Assembly (NCBI GenBank): GCA_035535035.1
Contig: DATLQW010000188.1
Location: 1-64,000, forward strand
Direction of reading: 5' to 3'
DNA: 64,000 nucleotides
Origin: JASHVB01 sp035535035
Lineage (GTDB): Bacteria; Pseudomonadota; Alphaproteobacteria; Acetobacterales; Acetobacteraceae
Shown piece after piece: positions 43,059 through 53,264 of this stretch (its first letter is position 1; the number at the start of each line of letters is the position of its first letter). The position numbers and the translations under genes were made by a program. The notes beneath the pieces were generated by a model that was given only the letters and a program-made list of their open reading frames with translations, was not told where the DNA came from and did not search any database.

Positions 43059-44603
43059 ATGCGCAACACGCGGCAGTTGACCCCGTTGTGGCGGGGGGTA
43101 CGGATGCGACGGACTGCGGCCGGGGTGGACCCGGACGAGCCGGCGCGCTTCATCACGCTGCCCGCCGCATGGGACGATTTCGCCGCTACCGGTTTGGCGG
43201 AACTGGCTCCCGGGACGGGGCCTGTGGCACTGCCGGACGCTGCCGAGGCCTGGATCGGCCCGATCGTGTTGCGGGCGGCAGCCCTGGGCCTTGCGCCGCC
43301 CTTTGCCGACCGCCTGCACCACTTGCTGCGGTCCCGCCGCGGGGCTCCGTCCGCCGCGGTGTGGCAGGGCATCGCCGATCCGGCGCCACGCTTCGTGCTG
43401 AATCTGCCGGCGTTTTTCAATCCGGCCGACGGCTTCGACGTGGCCGGATTCGCCGAGGCGGTTGAAACGGCGACCTTCACGCTGGCCTTGGCGGTGCCGG
43501 GCGCGCGGCGCATCGCGGTCGGCATGGCCGATCTCGCCGGTTTGCTCGCGGCGCTGGGGATGGATTACGGGTCGGATGCCGCGCTCGACATCGCCCGCGC
43601 GCTGGCGGCGATCCTGCGTGGCCAGGCCGATGCGGCGTCGGCGGCGCTGGCGCCGGCGGCCGGCCCGGCTTTGCCCCATGGCGCGCCGGATGCCGTGTTG
43701 GGCTGGCCGGCCCCACCTCGGCGTGCCGACCTGCCCAACCTGGCCGAGGCGGCGCAGGCCGCGCGTGCCGCCGCCGTCGCGGCGGGGACGCCGCGCCATC
43801 TCGCCACCACGGCGATCGCCGTGCCGGGTCCCGCCGAGGCATTGCTGGGCGTGGAGACCGGCGGGATCGGCCCGGCGTTTTCCCCGCTGGGACCCTCCGG
43901 CGCACTGACCCGTGCCGCGCGTGCCTGGCTGGCGGTCAGCGGCCTCACGCCGGAGGAGGCGCTGGCGATGACGCTCGCCGGCGGCAATCCGCTGCCGAGT
44001 GCCAGCCCGGCAGCGCATGTCGCTATGCATAACGCGGTGGCGCCCTTCGTCCACGTGATGCCGGCGCGTCCGCCGGATGTGCGGCAGACGGCGCGGGGTT
44101 TGCCTCGGCGCGAGTTGCCGCATCGCCGCGCCGGCTACACGCAGAAGGCCGCGGTGGGTGGGCACAAGCTTTATCTGCGCACCGGCGAATACGCCGACGG
44201 CCAGCTCGGCGAGATCTTTCTTGCGCTGCACAAGGAGGGCGCGGCGTTCCGCGGCCTGATGGACAATTTCGCCGTCGCGGTGAGCCTGGGATTGCAGCAC
44301 GGCGTGCCGCTGGAAGCGTTTGTCGAGGCGTTCACCTTCACCCGCTTCGGTCCCGCCGGGGCGGTGGAGGGCGATCCGGCGGTGGCGCATGCCACCTCGC
44401 TGTTGGACTACGCGTTCCGCCACCTCGCCGTGAACTACCTGGGGCGGCGCGACATTCCCGAGGCCGAGACGGAGGAGGGGGATACGGTCGGCAACGGCGC
44501 GCGCGACCGGTCGCCGCTGCTGCCGCTGGAGCTGCCGGCCGAGGCGTCGCCTCGGGCGCGCCGGCGGGAGTTCCGGGTGGTCTCGCGCGGTGGTGGTGGG
44601 TAG
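43059..44603 (+). CDS. Cysteine-free paralogue of B12-dependent ribonucleotide reductase (NrdJ-like), probably non-catalytic
   Basis: 514 residues. From residue ~359 the match to the C-terminal part of class II reductase NrdJ is strong: GYTQKAAVGGHKLYLRTGEY, GEIFLALHKEGAAFRGLMDNFA, HGVPLEAFVEAFTFTRFGPAG and SLLDYAFRHLAVNYLGRRDI. Earlier blocks are weaker but collinear: FNPADGFDVAGFAEAV, ADLAGLLAALGMDYGSD (the GYANLGALLM region) and LLGVETGGIGPAF (the LMGCDTTGIEPDF region). The whole protein has no cysteine, so the thiyl-radical Cys, the redox pair and the C-terminal shuttle pair are all absent. Length is well under half that of NrdJ. A regulatory or structural role is inference; a decaying pseudoenzyme is possible. 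Confidence 0.75.
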   Translation: MRNTRQLTPLWRGVRMRRTAAGVDPDEPARFITLPAAWDDFAATGLAELAPGTGPVALPDAAEAWIGPIVLRAAALGLAPPFADRLHHLLRSRRGAPSAAVWQGIADPAPRFVLNLPAFFNPADGFDVAGFAEAVETATFTLALAVPGARRIAVGMADLAGLLAALGMDYGSDAALDIARALAAILRGQADAASAALAPAAGPALPHGAPDAVLGWPAPPRRADLPNLAEAAQAARAAAVAAGTPRHLATTAIAVPGPAEALLGVETGGIGPAFSPLGPSGALTRAARAWLAVSGLTPEEALAMTLAGGNPLPSASPAAHVAMHNAVAPFVHVMPARPPDVRQTARGLPRRELPHRRAGYTQKAAVGGHKLYLRTGEYADGQLGEIFLALHKEGAAFRGLMDNFAVAVSLGLQHGVPLEAFVEAFTFTRFGPAGAVEGDPAVAHATSLLDYAFRHLAVNYLGRRDIPEAETEEGDTVGNGARDRSPLLPLELPAEASPRARRREFRVVSRGGGG

Positions 44604-44774
44604 CGGCTCGCGGTGGGTGTCCCAGGTTCCGGGCCGCCGTCCCTATTCAGAAACTTCGGGCACGCGCCAGCATGGGGACGCAGCACCCGCATGGGTCCTT
44701 AGCTTGCGCGGGGATGACGATAGGTATTGTGACAGTCCTCACCGCGGTTGGAGCGATTATTCGCTGACGCGCGC

Positions 44775-45902
44775 TTAGCGACGAACCAGCGGGATCAGGG
44801 CGAGCACGACCTCGATGACGATCAGCACCACGATGAGCAACTCCAACAGTTCCGCCCGTCTGGCGGAACCCTCGTCGTGCAACGCGGTGTAGGTATCGCG
44901 GATGATCGCCAGCTTGCGATCCACCGCGGCGCTCACCGATCGCACGCGGAACAACTCCAGCGCCGCGCTATAGATGCGGGCGAGATAGACGTCCTCGGTG
45001 ACCTGCAGCGCGTTATCGACCCGCTCGGTCAGCTCGGTCACTTCGGCGACCAGGGTATAGAGCCGGCGTGCCAGCCCGGCGAAACGGCGGGAGGCGAGCA
45101 GGCTCGCGGTGCGGCGGGCGCTCGCCACGAGGTCGTACATGCGCGGCAACTCATCGTCCAGCAGTTCGTCGTAGTAGCGCATTTCCAGCAACTGGGCGTT
45201 GGCGACTTCCAGGACGTCCATCACGTCGGAATCGCCGCGGGGCTCGTAGATGAACGCGCGGTCCCAGGTCAGTACAACGAGATCGTCGGTGTAATAGGAG
45301 AACCGCTGGCGCAGCAGGTCCTGCCTGGCGCCGTCCGACAACGCGCGTTGCTCGCCCGAAAGCAGCGGCACCAGATCGACGCGGTCCTGGAGCGCCGCGG
45401 CGGACAGGGCCTGATCGAACGCCTGGACCAGTCCGACCAGATAGTCTTCCTCGATCGCCGACGATTCCGGCCGGACCAGCGCCGATGCCAGCGGAGCGCG
45501 CACCTGGTCCAGCAGTGTCGCCCAAGGGGTGGTCTGCGTGCTGCCGCCCAGCGTGCGATCGACCTCGTTCATCCGGGTGACAAAGCCGGACCAGGCCATG
45601 CCGGCGAGCGGAACGCGCAAGGCGATGGAGATGGCGCCGAAATCATACAGCCGCGCGGTCACGCCGGCCTGCACCGGCGCCCCGTCGAATTCCAGCGTCA
45701 CCGGGTCCAGCGTGAGGGCGAGGGGTGGCACGCCGAAGGCCATGGCTTTGGGCGGGGTGGCGGTGAGGCGCAGGCGGCTCGACGCGCGCGCCTGCGCCGC
45801 CCACAGCGCTTCCGCGCGGGCGAGATCGATGGCGTAGGCGACGTCGAACAGGCGCAACGCGACCACGGCGCCGGCACTGACGATAAGCTCGGTCTCGCTC
45901 AT
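44775..45902 (-). CDS. RMD1/YagE (DUF155) family membrane-associated protein
   Basis: 375 residues starting at ATG 45902. The middle contains YYTDDLVVLTWDRAFIYEP and the helical EVANAQLLEMRYYDELLDDE; the C-terminus ends with RRAELLELLIVVLIVIEVVLAL, the hallmark single transmembrane helix of RMD1/Sif2/YagE proteins. Homologues in eukaryotes are mitochondrial; the bacterial function is unknown. It is transcribed away from the NrdJ-like gene's 3' end, and the 44604-44774 gap holds nothing recognised. Confidence 0.78.
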   Translation of the reverse strand: MSETELIVSAGAVVALRLFDVAYAIDLARAEALWAAQARASSRLRLTATPPKAMAFGVPPLALTLDPVTLEFDGAPVQAGVTARLYDFGAISIALRVPLAGMAWSGFVTRMNEVDRTLGGSTQTTPWATLLDQVRAPLASALVRPESSAIEEDYLVGLVQAFDQALSAAALQDRVDLVPLLSGEQRALSDGARQDLLRQRFSYYTDDLVVLTWDRAFIYEPRGDSDVMDVLEVANAQLLEMRYYDELLDDELPRMYDLVASARRTASLLASRRFAGLARRLYTLVAEVTELTERVDNALQVTEDVYLARIYSAALELFRVRSVSAAVDRKLAIIRDTYTALHDEGSARRAELLELLIVVLIVIEVVLALIPLVRR

Positions 45903-46026
45903 GCGGCGGTGCGTGCGGTGCGGCGCAGTATCCGTCAAGCCGGGATGCGGCGCGGCTGCCCGCGAGGGGTGGCATGCGGGACTGGGGCGGGACAGGAAGC
46001 CGGCCGATTGCAGGCTGGCGGCGAGT

Positions 46027-46122
46027 GGGAGACCGGACAACGACCCGGGCGGAAACTCGTTGCGGCTGCTTCCTTCCGGACCTGACCGGGTTGGCGAGGC
46101 GCCCGTCCGCCGCCGATCTCCC
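46027..46122 (-). ncRNA. ffs: Small signal recognition particle RNA (4.5S-like)
   Basis: On the minus strand GGTCAGGTCCGGAAGGAAGC, the conserved SRP RNA apical domain that binds Ffh, is followed by AGCC. The ends GGGAGATCGG and CCGGTCTCCC pair (one G-U), closing a 96-nt hairpin that also uses GGGCG/CGCCC internally. This is the short bacterial form without an Alu domain. Confidence 0.93.
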
Positions 46123-46246
46123 GGAGTTGCATATCATGGTTCGGGGGGAGGGAGGCAAGGCCGGGGCGGCAAGGCCGGACCGCTTGCGGCCTTGCCCCAA
46201 TGGCCCGACTATCGCCGCCTGACGCGATCGCGGAAGGGAGCCAAGG

Positions 46247-47091
<845 letters not shown>

Positions 47092-47092
<1 letters not shown>

Positions 47093-48270
47093 TGTTTGCG
47101 CATTTCATCCTGGCCTTGCGGCAGGCGGGGCTGAACACCTCAATTACCGAGTACCTTACGCTGCTCGGCGCGATGCAGGCCGGGGTGGCGGATTATGATG
47201 TGGAAGGCTTCTACTATCTCAGCCGTGCCGCGCTGGTGAAGGACGAGCGGCACCTCGACCGCTTCGATCGCGTGTTCGGCGCGTGCTTCAAGGGGCTGGA
47301 GCCGGACGAAGGCGTGCTGTCGCGCGATCTGCCCGAAGAGTGGCTGCGCAAACTGGCGGAAAAGCTGCTGACCCCGGAAGAAATGGCAAAGATCGAGGCG
47401 CTGGGCGGGTTCGACGCGTTGATGGACCGTCTGCGCGAGCTGCTGGCAGAACAGAAAGGGCGGCACCAGGGCGGCTCGAAATGGATCGGCACGGCGGGAA
47501 CCTCGCCGTTCGGTGCCTATGGCTACAATCCGGAAGGCGTGCGGATCGGCCAGCACGAATCGCGTCACCGTCGTGCGGTGAAGGTGTGGGACAGGCGGGA
47601 GTTCCGCGACCTGGACGATACGGTGGAGCTCGGCACCCGCGGCATGAAACTCGCGTTGCGCCGGCTGCGCCGGTTCGCGCGGCAGGGCGCGGCGACCGAA
47701 CTCGATCTGCCCGATACGATCAAGTCCACCGCGAACAACGCCGGCTCGCTCGATCTGAAGATGGTGCCGGAGCGGCACAACGCGGTGAAGGTGCTGCTGA
47801 TCCTGGATGTCGGCGGATCGATGGACGACTACGTGAAGCTGTCCGAGGAGCTGTTTTCCGCGGCGCGGTCGGAGTTCAAGCACCTGGAGCATTACTACTT
47901 TCACAATTGCCCGTATGAACGGCTGTGGAAGCACAATCGCCGGCGGCACGACGAAGCGGTGCCGACCTGGCAGGTGCTGCGGACTTACGGGCCGGATTAC
48001 AAGCTGATCTTTGTCGGCGACGCGGCAATGAGTCCTTATGAAATCAGCATGTCGGGTGGCTCCGTCGAACACTGGAACGAAGAAGCCGGCACGGTCTGGC
48101 TGGAACGGCTGACCGCGCAGTACCGCCGGTCGGCCTGGCTCAATCCGACACCGCAGCGAAGCTGGGGCCACGTGCGGTCGATCCACATGATGCGCGAACT
48201 GATGGGCGGGCGGATGTATCCGCTGACCGTCAACGGCATCGACGACATGACGCGCGAGTTGAGTCACTAA
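47092..48270 (+). CDS. VWA-containing CoxE-like partner of the MoxR ATPase
   Basis: 392 residues. The N-terminus (FILALRQAGLNTSITEYLTL) is the DUF58/CoxE-like domain, and a VWA domain at about residues 240-380 carries the variant MIDAS motif DVGGSMDDY (D-x-G-G-S). The conserved VGDAAMSPYEI near the end follows the family. ATG 47092 overlaps the MoxR stop, so it is one translation unit. No CO dehydrogenase or other classical target is nearby, so the client is unknown. Confidence 0.9.
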
Positions 48271-48282
48271 CGGGAGGCAAGC

Positions 48283-49029
48283 ATGGCACGGCTGGACGGC
48301 AAGGTCGCCTTCATCACCGGCGGCGGTGCTGGAATCGGTCGCGCCACGGCCATCCGGTTCGCCCGCGAAGGCGCCCGCGTCGCCATCGCCGAGATCGACT
48401 CCGCGGCGGGAGAGCAATCGGCGCAGCTTGCCGGCAACGGGGCGATCGCCATCCGCACCGACGTGACGGATGAAGCCAGCCTGCAGGCGGCAATCCGCAG
48501 CGTCGTGCAGCATTTTGGCGGCCTGCACGTGCTGCACAACAATGCCGGCGGTTCGACGCCGCAGGACAACACCGTGGTCGAGGCGCCGATCGAGGAATTC
48601 TGGCGCGTCATCAAGCTGGACCTGTTCGGCACGTTCCTCGGCTGTCGCGTCGGCATCCCGGAGATCATCAGGTCGGGCGGCGGGTCGGTGATCAACATGT
48701 CGTCCAATGTCGCGCTGATGGGCATCGCCGGGCGCGATTGCTACACTGCGGCGAAGGGCGGCGTTGCGGCAATGACCCGTTCGATGGCCGTCGAGTTCGC
48801 GCCGCAGCGCGTGCGCGTCAACGCGATCGCGCCGTCGGCCACCATGACCGATCGGGTGCGCAAGCTCATGGCCGGCAACGCCGCCATAGACAAGCTGGCA
48901 AACTCCCATCTGCTCGGTCTGATCGAGGCGCCGGACATCGCCAACATGGCGCTGTATCTCGCGTCCGACGAATCCCGCATGGTCACCGGACAGGTCTATC
49001 CGGTGGACAGCGGTGTCACGATTTCCTGA
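48283..49029 (+). CDS. Short-chain dehydrogenase/reductase
   Basis: 248-residue classical SDR. TGGGAGIGRATAIRFAREGA is the dinucleotide motif, NNAGG, INMSSNVALMGIAG (catalytic Ser) and DCYTAAKGGV (Tyr-x3-Lys) follow, and VYPVDSGVTIS ends the chain. Starts at 48283 after GGGAGGC. First gene of an SDR-VOC-rhodanese operon (11 and 1 nt gaps). The substrate is unknown. Confidence 0.9.
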   Translation: MARLDGKVAFITGGGAGIGRATAIRFAREGARVAIAEIDSAAGEQSAQLAGNGAIAIRTDVTDEASLQAAIRSVVQHFGGLHVLHNNAGGSTPQDNTVVEAPIEEFWRVIKLDLFGTFLGCRVGIPEIIRSGGGSVINMSSNVALMGIAGRDCYTAAKGGVAAMTRSMAVEFAPQRVRVNAIAPSATMTDRVRKLMAGNAAIDKLANSHLLGLIEAPDIANMALYLASDESRMVTGQVYPVDSGVTIS

Positions 49030-49040
49030 AGGGGGCGGCC

Positions 49041-49457
49041 ATGAAAATCAAGCGCGTGGAACATATTGCCATCGCGGTGGACTCGATCAACGAGTCGGTC
49101 GGCATGTTGCGCGATACGTTCGGCATCGAGCTCGAATACGAAGAGCAGCGGGCGACGACGCGACTGGCCATGTTGCCGATCGGCGAAACGTATCTGGAAC
49201 TGTTGGAAGGGCACGGGCCTGACTCCGGCGTTACGCAATGGATCAATGCAAAGGGCACCGGCCTGTTCCACATCTGCTTCGAGGTCGAGGATATCGATGC
49301 CGCCCTGGCGGAGCTGAAGCAGAAAGGGGTAAAATTGCGCGACGAGGCGCCGCGGCCAGGCCATGGCGGCTCGCGCATCGCCTTCATCGACCCGGCCGCT
49401 ACCGGCAACGTGCTGATCGAACTTGCCGAGTTGCCGGCCAGCCACGGAGCACACTGA
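49041..49457 (+). CDS. Methylmalonyl-CoA epimerase-like VOC protein
   Basis: 138 residues with the double beta-alpha-beta-beta-beta VOC fold. KRVEHIAIAVDSI supplies a metal-binding His, ETYLELLEGHG a Glu, and GTGLFHICFEVEDID and GNVLIELAEL the second His and Glu, the ligand pattern of methylmalonyl-CoA epimerase. Position between an SDR and a rhodanese is not typical of the propionate pathway, so the true substrate may differ. Confidence 0.85.
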   Translation: MKIKRVEHIAIAVDSINESVGMLRDTFGIELEYEEQRATTRLAMLPIGETYLELLEGHGPDSGVTQWINAKGTGLFHICFEVEDIDAALAELKQKGVKLRDEAPRPGHGGSRIAFIDPAATGNVLIELAELPASHGAH

Positions 49458-49458
49458 C

Positions 49459-50331
49459 ATGCACGATTTCGCCCATCCCGAATTCCTGGTGGACACCGAT
49501 TGGCTTGCGTTGCACCTGCACGATCCGGGCGTGGTGATACTCGACTGCACCACGCACCTGCTCCCGGATCCGAAGATTACCTATCGGGTCGTGCCGGGAC
49601 GCGAGGATTTCGCAAAGGGCCATATCCCCGGCGCGCAGTTCGTCGATATGCTCAGTGACGTTTCCGACGTGTCGCACCGCTTCCGGTTCATGCGGCAGAC
49701 GCCGGAGGCGTTCGCTGCCGCGATGCGCCGCCTCGGCGTGAACAACGGCAGCCGCGTGATCGCCTACAGCACCGCCAATCCCTGGTGGGCGACGCGCCTG
49801 TGGTGGCTGCTGCGGGTGTTCGGCTTCGACAATGCCGCGGTGCTGGATGGCGGTTGGCAGAAATGGACGCGCGAAGGTCGCGCCGCCGAAACCGGCCCGG
49901 CCAGGTCGCGTCCCACCGGGGATTTCACCGTTCGCGAAGTGCGCGACCTGATGGTTGACAAGCAGCAGGTGCTGGCAGCGATCGGCGACGGCGCGGTGTG
50001 CACGCTCAACGCATTGCTGCCGCAGCAGCACACCGGGACGGGCGGCAACAGCTACGGTCGCCCCGGCCGCATCGCCGGCAGCGTCAACCTGCCGGCCGCG
50101 CATCTGTTGAATCCCGACACCAACGAATTCCTGCCGGCCGACGAATTGCGCCGCCGCTTTGCCGCAGTGGGCGCGACGGACAAGCCGGTGATCACCTATT
50201 GCGGCGGCGGCATCGCGGCGAGTGCCGACGCGCTGGCGCTGGTGATGCTCGGGCACGACAACGTCAAATTGTACGACGCGTCGCTGTCGGAATGGGCAAC
50301 CGACCCGACCCTGCCGATGGAAACCGGCTGA
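49459..50331 (+). CDS. Two-domain rhodanese-type sulfurtransferase
   Basis: 290 residues in two rhodanese domains. The first (FLVDTDWLALHLHDPGVVIL, GHIPGAQFVDML) is non-catalytic; the second has the active-site loop VITYCGGGIAAS with Cys. The loop is CGGGIA rather than the common CRxGx, so substrate preference (thiosulfate or mercaptopyruvate) is uncertain. The ATG follows the VOC stop by one base. Confidence 0.88.
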   Translation: MHDFAHPEFLVDTDWLALHLHDPGVVILDCTTHLLPDPKITYRVVPGREDFAKGHIPGAQFVDMLSDVSDVSHRFRFMRQTPEAFAAAMRRLGVNNGSRVIAYSTANPWWATRLWWLLRVFGFDNAAVLDGGWQKWTREGRAAETGPARSRPTGDFTVREVRDLMVDKQQVLAAIGDGAVCTLNALLPQQHTGTGGNSYGRPGRIAGSVNLPAAHLLNPDTNEFLPADELRRRFAAVGATDKPVITYCGGGIAASADALALVMLGHDNVKLYDASLSEWATDPTLPMETG

Positions 50332-50351
50332 CCCCAGACCATTCGTTCCGT

Positions 50352-50996
50352 TCAGTACAGCGTCTGCCGCAACCGTTCGGGATATTCGCGGTCGTATTGT
50401 TCGCCGCCAAGCCGGCCGGCGGTGATGTCCGCCATGATCGTCCCGGTGCTGGGCAGCGACTTGCGCGAGATGTGCTTCTCCGGGTTCCACAGTTCCGAAC
50501 GCACCAGCGCCTTCGGGCACTGGAAATACACGCTCTCCACCGCCACCACGATGACCGAGCGCGGCAGCGTCCCGCGGAATTCGAACCGCGCCAGCAATTC
50601 GGGCGCGACCGAGATCGTCGCGCGGCCGTTCACCCGCAGCGTCTCGCCGCAACCGGGAATCAGGAACAGCAGCGCCACGCGCGGATCATGGATGATGTTG
50701 CGCAGGCTATCGGTGCGGTTGTTGCCGCGCCGATCCGGGATCAGCAGCGTGCGTTCGTCCGCGACGTGCACGAAGCCGGCGGGATCGCCGCGCGGCGACG
50801 CGTCCATTCCGCCAGGTCCGCTCGTCGCCAGCACCATGAACGGCGAGGCGGCGATCATCGCACGGTAATGCGCGTGGACGAAATCGACCTCCTTGGCGAT
50901 GGCGCCGGCGGAAGCGGTGCCGTACAGCGCCTCCAGCGTCGCCTCGTCGCGGATCACGTTGTCGTCCGGCGCCGTGGTCACCGGCATCGCATCCAT
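50352..50996 (-). CDS. PPOX-type FMN-binding flavoprotein (MSMEG_1061-like)
   Basis: 214 residues of the pyridoxamine-phosphate-oxidase-like split-barrel fold: ASPFMVLATSGPGGMDASPRGDPAGFV, LIPDRRGNNRTDSLRNI and CPKALVRSELWNP fit the MSMEG_1061 subgroup. ATG 50996 is preceded by AGGAGG at a good distance. Members reduce small quinones or nitro compounds with FMN; the substrate is unknown. It is convergent with the rhodanese gene. Confidence 0.87.
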   Translation of the reverse strand: MDAMPVTTAPDDNVIRDEATLEALYGTASAGAIAKEVDFVHAHYRAMIAASPFMVLATSGPGGMDASPRGDPAGFVHVADERTLLIPDRRGNNRTDSLRNIIHDPRVALLFLIPGCGETLRVNGRATISVAPELLARFEFRGTLPRSVIVVAVESVYFQCPKALVRSELWNPEKHISRKSLPSTGTIMADITAGRLGGEQYDREYPERLRQTLY

Positions 50997-51242
50997 TGGC
51001 TGCCTCCTGCTGTGCGACCGTCGTCTTGCTGAAGATAGGCTGGTCAGGCCCGATGACATCGACCGGTGCGCCGGCGGTCCACTTGCCGGGGCCGGCGACG
51101 ATACTGCGATCCTTCGTCGGAGAGGGCAACAATGACCGGACGTGCTTCAGCGGCGCCCGCTGCTTGTCGTGGGTCCTGGCAATCGCCAGGCTGCATTGTT
51201 TGGGCGATCGTGCCCGCCATCCGGGGTCAAGTTCGTCACGCA

Positions 51243-52262
51243 ATGGCAAATAGTCCGATGCTTCCCGTCTCGATCGTCACCGGCTTCCTGGGCAGCGGCA
51301 AGACCACGCTCATCGGCCGCGTGCTGCGCGATCCCGCCTTCGCGCGCACCGCGGTCATCGTCAACGAGTTCGGCGAGATCGGCCTGGATCACAACCTCAT
51401 CGCCTCCAGCGACGAGACCCTGCTGGCGCTGACCACCGGCTGCCTGTGCTGCGCCGTGCGCAGCGATCTGGTGGCGACGCTGCTGGACCTGCGGGCCCGG
51501 CGCGACGCGGGCGAGATCGCGTTCGATCGTGTGCTGATCGAGACATCCGGCCTGGCGGACCCCGCACCGATCCTGCACGCGCTGATGACCGACGTCGAGG
51601 TGGCGCGGGGCTATCGTCTCGACACCGTCCTGACCGTGGCGGACGCGCTGCACGGCGAGGCCGCGCTGGATCGCCACCCCGAGGCGCGTCGTCAAGCCGC
51701 GCTGGCCGACCGGCTGGTGCTGAGCAAGACCGACCTCGCCGGGCCGGGGGTGGCGTTGCGGTCGCGGCTCGCCATGCTGAATCCCGCCGCCCCGCTGCTG
51801 CTGGCGCCGGACCTCGTGCCGGGTTTCCTGTTCACCGCCGGCGACCCGGAAGCGCGTACCGCGCGGCTGGCTGCGTTGCCGGCGGCGCGGGCGGGCTCGC
51901 CCTTCCAACGCGCGCGGCACAGCGACGGCATCGCGACATTCACGCTGCAACGCGACCGCCCAATGCCGGCGCTGGCGCTGACACTGCTGCTGCAGGCGCT
52001 CGCCGAACATTGCGGCCCTCGGTTGCTGCGGGTGAAGGGGCTGGTCGATGTCGCGGAGATGCCGGGGCAGCCGGCACTGATCCACGGCGTGCAGCACGTG
52101 TTCGCGCCGCCGGAGTTTCTTGCAGGCTGGCCATCCGGCGATCACGCCACGCGGCTGGTGTTCATTACCCAGAACGTGCCGCCGCATTTCCCGGCCCGGC
52201 TGCTGGAGGCGATCGAAGCGGAGGTGGCGGAGGAGACGCGGAAGGCCGCGCCCTTCCCTTGA
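51243..52262 (+). CDS. CobW/COG0523-family GTPase
   Basis: 339-residue G3E GTPase: Walker A GFLGSGKTTL, the metal-binding CxCC motif in GCLCCAV, ETSGLADPAP and the NKxD-like LVLSKTDLA. The C-terminal CobW_C domain follows. COG0523 proteins deliver zinc, cobalt or iron to client enzymes; no client is adjacent. An in-frame ATG at 51258 is possible. The 3' end, including the stop, overlaps a copy of the CTTGAGGGAGGGG repeat. Confidence 0.9.
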   Translation: MANSPMLPVSIVTGFLGSGKTTLIGRVLRDPAFARTAVIVNEFGEIGLDHNLIASSDETLLALTTGCLCCAVRSDLVATLLDLRARRDAGEIAFDRVLIETSGLADPAPILHALMTDVEVARGYRLDTVLTVADALHGEAALDRHPEARRQAALADRLVLSKTDLAGPGVALRSRLAMLNPAAPLLLAPDLVPGFLFTAGDPEARTARLAALPAARAGSPFQRARHSDGIATFTLQRDRPMPALALTLLLQALAEHCGPRLLRVKGLVDVAEMPGQPALIHGVQHVFAPPEFLAGWPSGDHATRLVFITQNVPPHFPARLLEAIEAEVAEETRKAAPFP

Positions 52263-52331
52263 GGGAGGGGAAGGACTTTCCCTTTCCCGTGCTCACTTGA
52301 CGGGCCGCGCCGGCGCACGCTCAATCGCCGC

Positions 52332-53264
52332 ATGCGCATTGTGATCATGGGGGCCGGCGGCCTCGGCGGCTATTTCGGCGCGCGGCTCGCCGCGGCGGGC
52401 AACGACGTGGCGTTCGTTGCGCGCGGCGCGCATTTGGCGGCGATCCGGCAAGACGGGCTGCGCGTGACCAGCGCACTCGGCGACCTGCATCTGCGCGACG
52501 TGGCGGCGACCGACGATCCATCGGCGCTGGCGCCGGCGGACGTGGTGATCATCGGCGTGAAACTATGGGACACCGAGGCGGCGGCAATCGCGGTGAAGCC
52601 GCTGCTGCGGCCAGGTACCGCGGTGGTGTCGTTTCAGAATGGCGTCGGCAAGGACGACGTGCTGGCGGGTGTTCTCGGACGCGAGGCCGTTGTCGGCGGG
52701 GTCGGACAGATCGGCGTCGCCATCGCCAGCCCGGGTGTCATCGCCCACACCGGCACCATGGCGAAGCTGATCTTCGGCGAGTTGGACAACCGGCGGTCCG
52801 CGCGGGTCGAGGCATTGCTGTCGGCCTGCACCGCAGCGGACATCGAAGCCGAGATCGCCGATGATATCGGCCTGGCGATCTGGCAGAAATTCGTGTTCCT
52901 GGTTGGCATGTCGGCGGTCACCAGCACGATGCGCTCGACCATCGGCCCGATCCGCGCCAATCCGCAGGCGCGCGGGTTTTTGCTGGATGTGGTGCGCGAG
53001 GCGGTCGCGGTGGGGCGCGCGCTCGGCATGGCACTGCCAGAGGACTACGCGGACCGGCGGATGGCGTTCATCGAGGCGTTGCCGCCGCAGATGACCGCGT
53101 CGATGCAGGGCGACCTGGCGCGCGGCAACCGGCTCGAATTGCCGTGGTTGAGCAGTGCGGTGGTGGAACTGGGCGCGCGGGCCGGCGTGCCGACGCCGCT
53201 GAACCGTGCGGTACGGGATGTGTTGGCGCTGTATGTGAATGGGGCGCCGAAGGGGGTGGACTGA
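52332..53264 (+). CDS. panE: 2-dehydropantoate 2-reductase (ketopantoate reductase)
   Basis: 310-residue NADPH-dependent reductase in pantothenate synthesis. IMGAGGLGGYFGARLA is the nucleotide motif; VVSFQNGVGKDDVLA, the KFVFLVGMSAVTS helix (with the catalytic Lys) and LPWLSSAVVELG follow. The start at 52332 fits the family. A paralogue acting on another 2-oxo acid is possible, since the PanE family has many. Confidence 0.88.
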   Translation: MRIVIMGAGGLGGYFGARLAAAGNDVAFVARGAHLAAIRQDGLRVTSALGDLHLRDVAATDDPSALAPADVVIIGVKLWDTEAAAIAVKPLLRPGTAVVSFQNGVGKDDVLAGVLGREAVVGGVGQIGVAIASPGVIAHTGTMAKLIFGELDNRRSARVEALLSACTAADIEAEIADDIGLAIWQKFVFLVGMSAVTSTMRSTIGPIRANPQARGFLLDVVREAVAVGRALGMALPEDYADRRMAFIEALPPQMTASMQGDLARGNRLELPWLSSAVVELGARAGVPTPLNRAVRDVLALYVNGAPKGVD

